Below, piece by piece: positions 17,883 through 25,412 of a stretch of DNA of 38,866 nucleotides. The DNA is from Zetaproteobacteria bacterium. GTDB lineage: Bacteria > Pseudomonadota > Zetaproteobacteria > Mariprofundales > Mariprofundaceae. Under the pieces are notes generated by a model. It did not search any database. It saw only the letters and a list, made by a program, of their open reading frames with translations, and was not told the origin of the DNA. The position numbers were made by a program, and so were the translations under genes. How positions within the stretch are numbered: position 1 is the stretch's first letter; each line of letters opens with the position of its first letter. The DNA lies in assembly GCA_003228735.1 (NCBI GenBank), contig QIFG01000077.1, forward strand, positions 1 to 38,866, given 5' to 3'.

Positions 17883-17900
17883 GGGGCTGTTTTCCCCCGT
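17882..17900. terminator. possible hairpin between convergent genes
   Basis: A GGGGG/CCCCC stem (17882-17886 with 17894-17898) and a 7-nt loop sit between the stop codons of the peroxidase gene and aroG. The following T-run is short, so termination is plausible but weak. Confidence 0.4.
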
Positions 17901-18959
17901 TTAGCGCGATTTACGGCGCTGACGAACGGCCTCAGCCAGTTCGCGCAACAAGGGAGATGTTTCATCCCAGCTGATGCATGCATCCGTGATGCTCTGACCA
18001 TAGGTCGGCTTCTCGCCATGCAGAATATTCTGTCTGCCAGCCAGCAGGTGACTTTCAATCATTGCACCAACGATACGCTCATCGCCCCGGCCTATCTGCT
18101 CGGCGACATCATGTCCGACCGCCAGTTGCCGATCATGCTGTTTCTGGCTATTTGCATGGCTGAAATCGATCATCAGACGGGCTGGAAGCCCCGCCTCTCT
18201 GAGTTGATCGGCAGCATGGTTGATACTCTCGGCATCATAATTCGGCTTTTTGCCGCCACGCAGAATGATATGGCAGTCATCATTACCGGCCGTAGCGAAA
18301 ATCGCTGAATGGCCAGCCTTGGTCAGAGACAGGAAGTGATGCGACATAGAAGCAGAAGCAATGGCATCTATAGCCACCTTAAGATCACCATCGGTGCCGT
18401 TCTTGAATCCGACAGGGCATGACAAACCCGAGGCCAGTTCTCTGTGAACCTGACTTTCTGTCGTGCGGGCGCCGATTGAGCCCCAGCTTACCAGGTCAGC
18501 CACATACTGCGGGCTGATCAGGTCAAGAAACTCCGTAGCGGCAGGCACACCCATATCGTTAAGGTCGACGAGGAGACGGCGAGCCAGACGAAGACCCTCA
18601 TTGATCTGAAAGGAGCCATCCAGATTTGGGTCGTTGATCAGGCCTTTCCAGCCGACAGTCGTGCGCGGTTTCTCGAAATATACCCGCATGACAACAAGCA
18701 AATCGGCCTTCAGCTTTTCACGCTCGACAAGCAGCCTGGAGGCATAATCACGGGCGGCATCCACATCATGAATGGAGCACGGACCGGTAATGACCAGCAA
18801 ACGATCGTCCTGTCCGCTCAGAATGTTGTGAATAGCCTGACGTGTTTCGCAAATGTTCTGTGCGGCCGCTTCGGTGCTCGGACAATCCGTACGCACCCGT
18901 TCCGGCGGCATCACTTCCTTGATCGCCTTGATGCGTAAGTTGTCAGTTTTATATGTCAT
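17901..18959 (-). CDS. aroG: 3-deoxy-7-phosphoheptulonate (DAHP) synthase, class I AroG type
   Basis: The first enzyme of the shikimate pathway condenses phosphoenolpyruvate and erythrose 4-phosphate. The 352-residue protein aligns by eye with AroG: MTYKTDNLRIKAIKEVMPP at the start, GPCSIHD in the active site, and KPRTTVGWKGLINDPNLDGSFQI, RTTESQ and VGFKNGTDG downstream. A GTG start four codons upstream is possible, but the ATG at 18959 matches the family start. Which aromatic amino acid inhibits it cannot be told. It lies alone between convergent and tRNA neighbours. Confidence 0.92.
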   Translation of the reverse strand: MTYKTDNLRIKAIKEVMPPERVRTDCPSTEAAAQNICETRQAIHNILSGQDDRLLVITGPCSIHDVDAARDYASRLLVEREKLKADLLVVMRVYFEKPRTTVGWKGLINDPNLDGSFQINEGLRLARRLLVDLNDMGVPAATEFLDLISPQYVADLVSWGSIGARTTESQVHRELASGLSCPVGFKNGTDGDLKVAIDAIASASMSHHFLSLTKAGHSAIFATAGNDDCHIILRGGKKPNYDAESINHAADQLREAGLPARLMIDFSHANSQKQHDRQLAVGHDVAEQIGRGDERIVGAMIESHLLAGRQNILHGEKPTYGQSITDACISWDETSPLLRELAEAVRQRRKSR

Positions 18960-19010
18960 TGCCTGATGCACCGCCTAAGAAGAGGTCATTACTGGCCTCT
19001 TGCACATATC

Positions 19011-19087
19011 TGGCGTCCCCAAGGGGATTCGAACCCCTGTTGCCGCCGTGAAAGGGCGGTGTCCTAGGCCGACTAGACGATGGGGAC
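19011..19087 (-). tRNA. tRNA-Glu (UUC)
   Basis: A complete cloverleaf reads on the minus strand from 19087 to 19011. It has acceptor GTCCCCA/TGGGGAC, anticodon loop CTTTCAC with TTC, T-loop TTCGAAT, discriminator G and encoded CCA. It lies downstream of the tRNA-Lys remnant on the same strand, so the two probably formed one transcript before prophage insertion. Confidence 0.97.
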
Positions 19088-19136
19088 GTAAAATGCGGCG
19101 CGCAGCTTAGCGTAAGCACCCACAGCATTCAAACAG

Positions 19137-19181
19137 TGGTGAGCCGGGCAGGTCTCGAACCTGCGACCCGCAGATTAAAAG
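19137..19181 (-). other. 3' fragment of tRNA-Lys (UUU), probable prophage attachment site
   Basis: On the minus strand this reads as the anticodon loop CTTTTAA, the 3' anticodon stem, a T-arm with TTCGAGA, the acceptor 3' strand CCGGCTC, discriminator A and CCA. The 5' half (acceptor GAGCCGG, D-arm, 5' anticodon stem) is absent, and unrelated sequence begins at 19182. This is the usual footprint of integration into a tRNA 3' end: a 45-bp core is left at one junction and the restored tRNA gene lies at the other, here outside the window. Confidence 0.85.
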
Positions 19182-19266
19182 AGCCAGCGACCAAGCCAAA
19201 AACATCCTATTTCCAACAAAGCGCGCGCATCATAGCGGCTTCGCTCGTATTTGGAAACGTAACAAT

Positions 19267-19324
19267 GCCAACAAGGCGTATTTTCACTACGTCAGAGTTA
19301 CGCCATAGCTGTGGTGCCTCATGA
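19267..19324 (+). CDS. possible 18-residue leader peptide before the methyltransferase
   Basis: A short frame (MPTRRIFTTSELRHSC...) starts at an ATG with GGA about 9 nt upstream. It ends with a TGA overlapping the ATG of the cytosine methyltransferase (ATGA), which has no good ribosome binding site of its own. Translational coupling is plausible. The frame is also open upstream through the antisense of the tRNA fragment, which is not evidence of coding. Very uncertain. Confidence 0.25.
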
Positions 19325-20991
19325 GAAGAAAGCCTCCCCAGCGAATTAAACCCCACCAGGCAGAGATCGACTTCCGCGACGAGTTGATCGTGGATAACTT
19401 CGCCGGTGGCGGCGGAGCCAGCCTTGGCATCGAGTGGGCCTTCGGTCGGCCGGTCGATGTCGCCATCAATCACGATGCCGTAGCGATTGCGATGCACAAA
19501 GCCAATCATCCGGATACGGAGCATTATTGCGAGAACGTATGGGATGTAGATCCGCGCGAAGTCGCGCAGGGACGTCCTGTCGGCTTGGCGTGGTTTTCTC
19601 CCGACTGCAAACACTTCTCAAAGGCTAAGGGCGGCAAGCCCGTCGAAAAGAATATCCGAGGCCTGGCGTGGGTGGTGATTCGATGGGCTGCTGCCGTTCG
19701 TCCGCGCGTGATCATGCTGGAGAATGTCGAGGAGTTTCAGGCCTGGGGGCCGCTGACGAAAGACAACATGCCCTGCCCGATGCGCAAGGGACACACCTTC
19801 CGCCGCTGGAAGCAGCGCCTGGAGGCGCTGGGCTACCAGATAGAACACCGTGAACTGAGAGCCTGCGACTATGGAGCCCCGACGATACGAAAGCGGTTGT
19901 TTGTAGTGGCCAGGTGCGACGGTAAGCCAATCGTGTGGCCTGAGCCGACACATGGCCCGAACCTGCTGCCATACAGGACTGCGGCAGAGTGTATCGACTT
20001 CTCCATCCCCTGCCCCTCTATCTTCGAGCGCAAGCGGCCACTGGCCGAGAATACGATGAAGCGTATATACCGAGGTATCCAGCGCTTTGTTATCGATGCC
20101 GAGGAGCCCTTCATCGTTACGTGTAACCATGGCGGCGATTGGTTCCGTGGCCAGAGCGTCAACGAGCCTATGAAGACCATCACGGCAGCCCGGGATGCTC
20201 ACGGCTTGGTGGTGCCTTATCTCACCGAGCATGCCAACGGATCGAAGCAGAGGATATTCGCTGTAGATGAGCCACTGCGCACGCAATGCGCGGAGGTAAA
20301 GGGTGGTCATTTCGCCGCGGTGGAGCCAATCCTAGAGCATGTTGAATTTTCATGTAACTGTGGCCACGTTACTGATAAGGCTGCTGCATCATTTATCATC
20401 AAGCGCTTTGGCGGCGCGGTTGGTGCGGATGCCCGTGTGACAGCCCATCTCACACGCCCATTCGGGCAAAGCGTGGGACAGAAGCCGGATGAACCGGCGC
20501 CGACAGTGATGCCTGGTGGCCTTGGCAAGACCCAGCTTTGTACGTCGCATCTGATCAAGCTCAAGGGCACATGCCGGCATGGCCGGCCAGTCCAGGCTCC
20601 GATGCCTACGGTTCAGGCCGGCGGGCTGCATATCGGCGAGGTGCGGGCCTTCCTGGTGAAGTATTACGGCACTGCCGTCGGGCAGAACCTGAAGGATCCG
20701 CTGCATACGGTCACGGCCAAACATCGCATGGGGCTTGTAACGGTTGCAGGCGAGGAGTACCAGATCGCAGATATCGGCATGCGCATGCTGTCGCCGCGTG
20801 AGTTGTTCCGGGCGCAAGGCTTTCCTGACGACTACATCATCGACCTGGAGCACAACGGCCGACCGCTGACGAAGACGGCGCAGGTTCGGCTGTGTGGTAA
20901 TTCAGTATGCCCGCACGTAGCTCGGGCTCTACTCGAAGCGAATCTGGAAGCATCCAATGCTGAAAACGGCACCAGGAGAGCGTCCGCATGA
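19321..20991 (+). CDS. phage DNA (cytosine-5) methyltransferase
   Basis: A 556-residue C5-methyltransferase. Motif I is NFAGGGGASLGIEWAF (from residue 26), the catalytic motif IV is WFSPDCKHFSKAKGG (C96), ENVEEF (from 138) is motif VI and IRKRLFVVAR is motif VIII. LSPRELFRAQGFPDDY and KTAQVRLCGNSVCPHVARAL near the end are motifs IX-X. The long target-recognition region contains several (D/E)P-x-x-T units, such as EPMKTITA, EPLRTQCA, EPAPTVMP, APMPTVQA and DPLHTVTA. No restriction enzyme is adjacent, so it is an orphan enzyme that probably shields phage DNA from host restriction. Its sequence specificity is unknown. Confidence 0.9.
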   Translation: MRRKPPQRIKPHQAEIDFRDELIVDNFAGGGGASLGIEWAFGRPVDVAINHDAVAIAMHKANHPDTEHYCENVWDVDPREVAQGRPVGLAWFSPDCKHFSKAKGGKPVEKNIRGLAWVVIRWAAAVRPRVIMLENVEEFQAWGPLTKDNMPCPMRKGHTFRRWKQRLEALGYQIEHRELRACDYGAPTIRKRLFVVARCDGKPIVWPEPTHGPNLLPYRTAAECIDFSIPCPSIFERKRPLAENTMKRIYRGIQRFVIDAEEPFIVTCNHGGDWFRGQSVNEPMKTITAARDAHGLVVPYLTEHANGSKQRIFAVDEPLRTQCAEVKGGHFAAVEPILEHVEFSCNCGHVTDKAAASFIIKRFGGAVGADARVTAHLTRPFGQSVGQKPDEPAPTVMPGGLGKTQLCTSHLIKLKGTCRHGRPVQAPMPTVQAGGLHIGEVRAFLVKYYGTAVGQNLKDPLHTVTAKHRMGLVTVAGEEYQIADIGMRMLSPRELFRAQGFPDDYIIDLEHNGRPLTKTAQVRLCGNSVCPHVARALLEANLEASNAENGTRRASA

Positions 20992-21575
20992 TCCACTCCA
21001 GGTATCGTCGATGGTTCACAGCAGCGGATGAGGATAAGTGGCTGAATAGTCTGTCTCATGGCCCACGCGCGCTTTTCAAGGCACTGGTGACATCATCCCG
21101 CGCAGAGACTTGCGGAACCGTAAGGGCCTCGATCGACATCGTTAGCCGCATGGTTGGATATGACAAGAATGTCTTTATACCGAAGGTCATCGCAAGGGCT
21201 CTGATCAAGAGCCAGATCAAGAAGCTATATCCAAAGGTGATGTGGTGGCCTGAAGATGAGGTTCTGTGGGTGTATAATTTTACCCGCTACCAAGGCAAGG
21301 GATCGAAGTTTATGGCCGGAGCAATTAACCGGGCAACCGATATGCCAGAACACATCAGGACAGTAATTCTCAAGAGATTGCGAGCCCTATCCGATACCGT
21401 ACCAGATACCCTATCAGATACCTCATCGGATACTCACGCGCGCGCGTCCAGGCTATCAGGCTATCAGGCTAACAAAGAGAGTGTGAGTGTATTAAAGGTA
21501 GGAGATAAAGACGCTGGGCAGGACACACACACACTTGATTCATCAGATCAAGAAGAAAGAGCAGCAACGGGATGA
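20988..21575 (+). CDS. phage replication initiator-like protein
   Basis: A 195-residue protein starting ATGA over the methyltransferase stop and ending ATGA over a DnaC-like gene. The first 120 residues look like a helix-turn-helix/winged-helix domain (SLSHGPRALFKALVTSSRAETCG; YDKNVFIPKVIARALIKSQIKKLY; VLWVYNFTRYQG). The C-terminal part is low-complexity, with SDT/PDT repeats encoded by 12-bp iterons. Position before a helicase loader, and repeats inside the gene, both recall lambda O. The function is inferred from context; there is no firm family match. Confidence 0.6.
   Translation: MIHSRYRRWFTAADEDKWLNSLSHGPRALFKALVTSSRAETCGTVRASIDIVSRMVGYDKNVFIPKVIARALIKSQIKKLYPKVMWWPEDEVLWVYNFTRYQGKGSKFMAGAINRATDMPEHIRTVILKRLRALSDTVPDTLSDTSSDTHARASRLSGYQANKESVSVLKVGDKDAGQDTHTLDSSDQEERAATG
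21387..21473 (+). repeat. iteron-like repeats inside the initiator gene, possible phage origin
   Basis: Four imperfect 12-bp units in exact register (CTATCCGATACC, GTACCAGATACC, CTATCAGATACC, TCATCGGATACT) occupy 21387-21434. A CG-alternating run follows, then three 8-bp units (AGGCTATC twice, AGGCTAAC once) at 21450-21473. A purine- and A/T-rich stretch comes next. This layout inside an initiator gene resembles the lambda origin within gene O. Origin activity is inferred. Confidence 0.6.
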
Positions 21576-22297
21576 GCACTGGAATGAGCAAGATGCCAGT
21601 TCATCAGTTCCAGTTACCTGAAGGACTGAAGCCAGTCTGGAACTTCCACTGCCAAGTACATGGCATTCAGTATGGGGTTGAGTCCTGCCAGTCATGCCTT
21701 TATGAAAAGGAACGGCAGCAACGCCGACTTGGGCACAGGCTGGAGGAGTTCGGCCTACCTGATAAATGCCAAGCCAAAACGCTGGATGGTTTTGTTATTG
21801 AATCACCTGCCCATCAGTCCGCGCTGGATCTGGCTGTGCAATTTGCCAATGGGGATATCCGAAACCTGCTTATGGTCGGCATTGAGGGAACAGGGAAGAC
21901 GCACCTGGCGGCCGGCATCCTCAATCATCTGAACAATTCGGGCCAATATGATTGCCTCTACACCACAGCAGAGAGAATGCTCAAAGCTATCCGAGCCTGC
22001 TATGGCGCTACCGGCGATGCCGAGCAGAGAACATTCGACTTCTTCATCCATCCGACGGTTTTGATCATTGATGAGTTCGACAAAATCAAGTCCGGACCTG
22101 ATGAGGTGCGGATTGTCAGCGAACTGATTCGAGATAGGGACAGCTACGGCCGGCGGCTCGCCCTCATTGCGAACGGCAACCTTGATAGAATACGAAAGCG
22201 AATGGACAAGAGCGCCGCTGATCGAATGTACGAGAACGGCAAAGTAAACAAAGCCATGTTCACTTGGCCCAGCTGGCGCAGGAGAAAAGCAACATGA
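21572..22297 (+). CDS. DnaC-like helicase loader ATPase
   Basis: A 241-residue P-loop protein of the DnaC/IstB group. It has Walker A GIEGTGKTH (residues 103-111), Walker B VLIIDEFD and a sensor-like RLALIANGN. The N-terminus has a possible zinc site (C27, H30, C39, C42). Such proteins load the replicative helicase at the phage origin. It is translationally coupled (ATGA) to the initiator-like gene, forming a two-gene replication module with the iterons. Confidence 0.85.
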   Translation: MSTGMSKMPVHQFQLPEGLKPVWNFHCQVHGIQYGVESCQSCLYEKERQQRRLGHRLEEFGLPDKCQAKTLDGFVIESPAHQSALDLAVQFANGDIRNLLMVGIEGTGKTHLAAGILNHLNNSGQYDCLYTTAERMLKAIRACYGATGDAEQRTFDFFIHPTVLIIDEFDKIKSGPDEVRIVSELIRDRDSYGRRLALIANGNLDRIRKRMDKSAADRMYENGKVNKAMFTWPSWRRRKAT

Positions 22298-22638
22298 ATC
22301 CGCCCAGTTTCTTTCTTCGGCCATTGCCTGAAACGGTAATGATGTTCTGTTGTTTTGGCATTAAAGCCCTGGTGATGGCAAGGGGTATAAAGGGTAAAGT
22401 GGCATCATGTCATGCTCTCTTCGAGCAAAGGGCAACCATCACCAGAAAAGGAACCGGAAATACGGAAATCAACACAGCCGCAAGCCCTTATCTCCCAACG
22501 CATTGCGCCGGACATACTCCAACCACCATGCCCCCCCCATCGAAATCTCAATCTTGGATGCCTGCCCGCCTACACTATGTACCTCTCAAAAATTGGGGAT
22601 TTCCCACCATCCCGAGCCTTTTGGAGCCTGCGTCATGA
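22294..22638 (+). CDS. uncertain small frame between the loader and the recombinase
   Basis: About 340 bases separate the loader stop from the preferred recombinase start. The best candidate begins at the ATG at 22294, overlapping the loader stop, with AGGAG 8-10 nt upstream. It gives about 114 residues (MNPPSFFLRPLPETVMM...). Codon use becomes less convincing after about residue 35, and two other frames are also open. It may be a true short phage gene that is degenerate at its 3' end, or non-coding. No function can be suggested. Confidence 0.3.
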   Translation: MNPPSFFLRPLPETVMMFCCFGIKALVMARGIKGKVASCHALFEQRATITRKGTGNTEINTAASPYLPTHCAGHTPTTMPPPSKSQSWMPARLHYVPLKNWGFPTIPSLLEPAS

Positions 22639-23588
22639 CCGCCGCCTTCAGGTGGTCGCCTGCCCTTGCGCAGGAGTTCCACAATCACCACGTCATAAGC
22701 ATTGGTGGCTCTGCTTCCGCTGCTGAGAAATACTGCTTGACTGCGAAGCACTTTTTTAACTGGGTAGCGGCCGAAGACGTGCCGCTGACGAGCGACACAG
22801 TCAACGCCTGGATGCGCCACCTCTACCTGAACCGCAACAACCGCTCAAACGCCACCCGGGCCAGCCGCCTTTCCGGCCTGCGCACAGTCTGCCGCTGGCT
22901 CGTTTCGCGTGGCCTGTTAGCAGAAGACCCGACCGCCGGCGTCCCGACGCCGAAATTCTCCGCAAGCTCGGCGCAGAAGTTCAGCACCATGGAACTCGCC
23001 GCACTATTCAAGGCCCCGGACGTGCAAAAGCTCATCGGCATCCGCGATCGAGCCATTCTCATGCTGTTTTATGCCACCGGCATGCGCCGTCAGGAGATGG
23101 GCAGGCTGACGATGGACAGGCTAAAGCTGGGCCCTGTCTCCGGCCGTGTGCATATCCTCGGCAAGGGCGCCAAGCATCGCGTCGTTTCCTTTGAGGGCCC
23201 GGTGATCGACGCTTTGCAGAAGTGGATCGTAGTCCGCTCCGGCATTGCCGCTCCGGACGAGCACGCAGTTTTCGTGGCGATTTACAGTCACCAGGCGGGC
23301 AGCTCCGGTCTTGCGCTGGGAAATAGCGGCCTCGGCTTTGTCATCAAGCGCGCCGCGCACGTCGCAGGCCTGCGCCGCATTGATGTGTTTCTGCACAAGC
23401 TCCGCAGCACCTTCGCCACAGATCTGTACGACGCAGGCAAGCCTGTCGGCGAGATACGCATTCTGATGGGCCACGGCTCGGAAATCACAACCTGGCGATA
23501 TATCGCCATCAGCGAGCGCCACCTACGCACAGCAAGGCTGCCGAATGAGCGCTGGCGCGAAATCGAAGAAGCAGGAGCCGATCTGTGA
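22635..23588 (+). CDS. tyrosine recombinase, probable phage integrase
   Basis: A 317-residue tyrosine recombinase. The N-terminal SAM-like core-binding domain spans about residues 10-100. The catalytic domain shows R151 (ATGMRRQEM), Lys in ILGKGAKHR (about 177-180), H254 and R257 (HKLRSTF), H280 (LMGHGS) and the nucleophile Y289 (TWRYI). The frame is open 76 codons upstream. The ATG at 22635, with GGAG about 9 nt before it, fits the family start. It is the only integrase-like gene seen and is probably responsible for insertion into tRNA-Lys. It sits 3.5 kb from the attachment site and is coupled (GTGA) to the next gene. Confidence 0.88.
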   Translation: MTAAFRWSPALAQEFHNHHVISIGGSASAAEKYCLTAKHFFNWVAAEDVPLTSDTVNAWMRHLYLNRNNRSNATRASRLSGLRTVCRWLVSRGLLAEDPTAGVPTPKFSASSAQKFSTMELAALFKAPDVQKLIGIRDRAILMLFYATGMRRQEMGRLTMDRLKLGPVSGRVHILGKGAKHRVVSFEGPVIDALQKWIVVRSGIAAPDEHAVFVAIYSHQAGSSGLALGNSGLGFVIKRAAHVAGLRRIDVFLHKLRSTFATDLYDAGKPVGEIRILMGHGSEITTWRYIAISERHLRTARLPNERWREIEEAGADL

Positions 23589-24418
23589 TCCGCATCCTGT
23601 CCCTCGGTGCTGGCGTGCAGTCCACCACAGCCCTCCTCATGTCGTGCAAGGGTGAGTTGCAAAAACTGGACTGTGCGATTTTCGCAGATGTGGGATGGGA
23701 GCCAAAGGCGGTCTATGACAATCTCGACTGGCTTAAAGGTGAATCCGAGCGGCACGGTATCCCAGTCCACATTGTCGGGAGTGGTCGCAACATAAGGGAC
23801 GATGCCGCCATCGGCATGGTGAGGGGCCGCGCCGAAGGCGGTGAGCGTTGGACAACAATGCCCTACTTCACGAAGGACGTGAAAGGCTCTGTCGGCATGC
23901 TCCGCCGCCAATGCACAAAAGAGTTCAAGATCGTCCCGATTGAGAAGTTTGTGCGCAGTGAGCTTATGGGCCTGAAGCCCCGCCAGCGCGCACCGAAAGA
24001 CCCGGTGATTGAGCAGTGGTTCGGAATCTCTTTTGATGAAGCTCAACGAATGCGCTCAAGCGACAAGGTATGGAAGACGCACAGATACCCGCTCATTTAT
24101 GACGTGCCGATGGACAGGGATGCGTGCCACGTATGGCTGAAGGCAAACTATCCAGAGCGCGATGTCCCGCGATCAAGCTGCATCGGCTGCCCTTTTCACT
24201 CTGACTATGAGTGGCGGCAACTGCGCGACACCTCGCCCGCAGAGTTTCAAGACGCCGTTGAACTCGACAATGCAATCCGGGAAAGCGGCGGTATCCGTGG
24301 AAAGGTGTACATCCACCGCAAGGCAATCCCACTTCAGGACGTTGACCTGGATACGATGGAAGACAAGGGCCAGATCAATATGTTCGGCAACGAATGCGAA
24401 GGATTGTGTGGGGTATGA
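23585..24418 (+). CDS. phage PAPS-reductase-like / DndC-related PP-loop protein
   Basis: A 277-residue adenine-nucleotide alpha-hydrolase-fold protein with the PP-loop SLGAGVQSTTALL (residues 6-18) and FADVGWEPKAVYDNL. Cysteines C110, C199, C202 (CIGCPFHSDYEWRQL), C271 and C275 could hold an iron-sulphur cluster or zinc. In the wider family, PAPS reductases reduce sulphate and DndC inserts sulphur into DNA. Phage copies mostly have unknown function. A GTG start overlaps the recombinase stop and the end overlaps a Mor-like gene, so it is embedded in the operon. Role in DNA or nucleotide modification is inference. Confidence 0.75.
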   Translation: MIRILSLGAGVQSTTALLMSCKGELQKLDCAIFADVGWEPKAVYDNLDWLKGESERHGIPVHIVGSGRNIRDDAAIGMVRGRAEGGERWTTMPYFTKDVKGSVGMLRRQCTKEFKIVPIEKFVRSELMGLKPRQRAPKDPVIEQWFGISFDEAQRMRSSDKVWKTHRYPLIYDVPMDRDACHVWLKANYPERDVPRSSCIGCPFHSDYEWRQLRDTSPAEFQDAVELDNAIRESGGIRGKVYIHRKAIPLQDVDLDTMEDKGQINMFGNECEGLCGV

Positions 24419-24714
24419 ACCAGCAATGGGTGTCAGACATGAACGAAATCCTTTCCAGGCTGGAATCCGACGACCCGCTGGTTTCACTGGGCCGCAAGAT
24501 AGGGGCAGAAAAGCTCTACACCGTGCTGGACGAGCTTGGCGGGCCAATCGGCATGACGCTCTACATGCCCTGTGCGGCCAACTACTTCAGCAAGCTCGTA
24601 ACCAAAGCCCGAGAGCAGGAAATCCGAAACAGGTACAACGGCGACAACAAATCGCAGCTGTGCATCGAGTACCAGATGAAGCCAAGTAGATTGCAGAAGG
24701 TGTTGATCGGATGA
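24415..24714 (+). CDS. Mor-like transcription activator
   Basis: A 99-residue protein. The C-terminal stretch REQEIRNRYNGDNKSQLCIEYQ has the spacing of Mor/C-type helix-turn-helix domains, which in phage Mu switch on middle and late genes. The N-terminal half (LGRKIGAEKLYTVLDELGG) resembles the Mor dimerisation region. I chose the ATG at 24415, which overlaps the previous stop, over an upstream ATG in the same frame. It precedes the terminase and head genes, fitting an activator of late transcription. Moderate certainty. Confidence 0.65.
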   Translation: MNQQWVSDMNEILSRLESDDPLVSLGRKIGAEKLYTVLDELGGPIGMTLYMPCAANYFSKLVTKAREQEIRNRYNGDNKSQLCIEYQMKPSRLQKVLIG

Positions 24715-25412
24715 GCAGGAAAAAGCCAAGGGGCCGGCCACCAGGCAAGAAGCTGTCTCCGGCTGAGCTGGCTCAGCGGAAGGCCGCGGCCGAGAAATCC
24801 ACTGGCCCAAAAACAGCGGAAGGTAAGGCGGCATCAAGCATGAACGCATGGAAATCAGGCCGGTATGCCGAAACGATTCTGCGCGGGCCGGCCATGCAAC
24901 CGTGCAAGTCCACCTGTCCGAAGTATCCGTGCCAGCACATTGACGAGGGCAACGCCAAGCCCGGCCAGCGCTGTCTGGACACCTCGGCTCTGATTCAGGC
25001 GTATGACGCAATTATCGGCGCTATGACCAGCGGCGAGATGACAGGCATGGTCGAAGTCGCCGCAGCTAATCTCGCGGCAAACCTCACCGTCATTCAGCGG
25101 CTTCGAGAGGAAATCCACGAATCCGGCCCGATGGTCACACGCATGCTTTATGGCAAGTCCGGCGAGCTAATTGGCGAGGAGAAAGTGCTGCATCCAGGCG
25201 TGCTGGCGCTTCCGAAGCTATGCCAGCAGCTCGGCATTGATCTGCCTCAGTTCCTGGCCACGCCCGCCGCGAGGGCAGGCCTGAAGCTGAAAGAGGAGGA
25301 GTTCGAGACAGCCGCAGAGATTGCCGCCCGCCTGATCGACCGTTTCGGCCCATCCGGTCCCGCCGCAAGCAAGAGGAACGCAATCGACGTCGAGGTGGTG
25401 AAAGATGACTGA
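24711..25412 (+). CDS. probable small terminase subunit-like phage protein
   Basis: A 233-residue protein with a basic N-terminus (RKKPRGRPPGKKLSPAE). A Gly/Lys-rich segment follows (STGPKTAEGKAASSMNAWKSGRYAE), then a cysteine cluster (CKSTCPKYPCQH...RCLD) and a helical C-terminal half (VLALPKLCQQLGIDLPQFL). Such architecture is common in DNA-binding small terminase-like phage proteins, but no diagnostic motif is seen. It lies 5 kb before the large terminase, with modification genes between, an unusual separation. The name is tentative. Confidence 0.5.
   Translation: MSRKKPRGRPPGKKLSPAELAQRKAAAEKSTGPKTAEGKAASSMNAWKSGRYAETILRGPAMQPCKSTCPKYPCQHIDEGNAKPGQRCLDTSALIQAYDAIIGAMTSGEMTGMVEVAAANLAANLTVIQRLREEIHESGPMVTRMLYGKSGELIGEEKVLHPGVLALPKLCQQLGIDLPQFLATPAARAGLKLKEEEFETAAEIAARLIDRFGPSGPAASKRNAIDVEVVKDD

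Noticed and set aside
19136-19324. Open frame starting VSRAGLEPATRRLKE
   Set aside because: It is the antisense reading of the tRNA-Lys 3' fragment, a well-known source of false proteins. Only the last 18 codons are considered as a possible leader.
21387-21473. Repeats as a CRISPR array
   Set aside because: The units are 8-12 bp, contiguous, without spacers, and within a coding region.
23288-24046. Minus-strand frame of 252 codons
   Set aside because: It lies opposite the recombinase and the PAPS-reductase-like gene, both with clear catalytic motifs.
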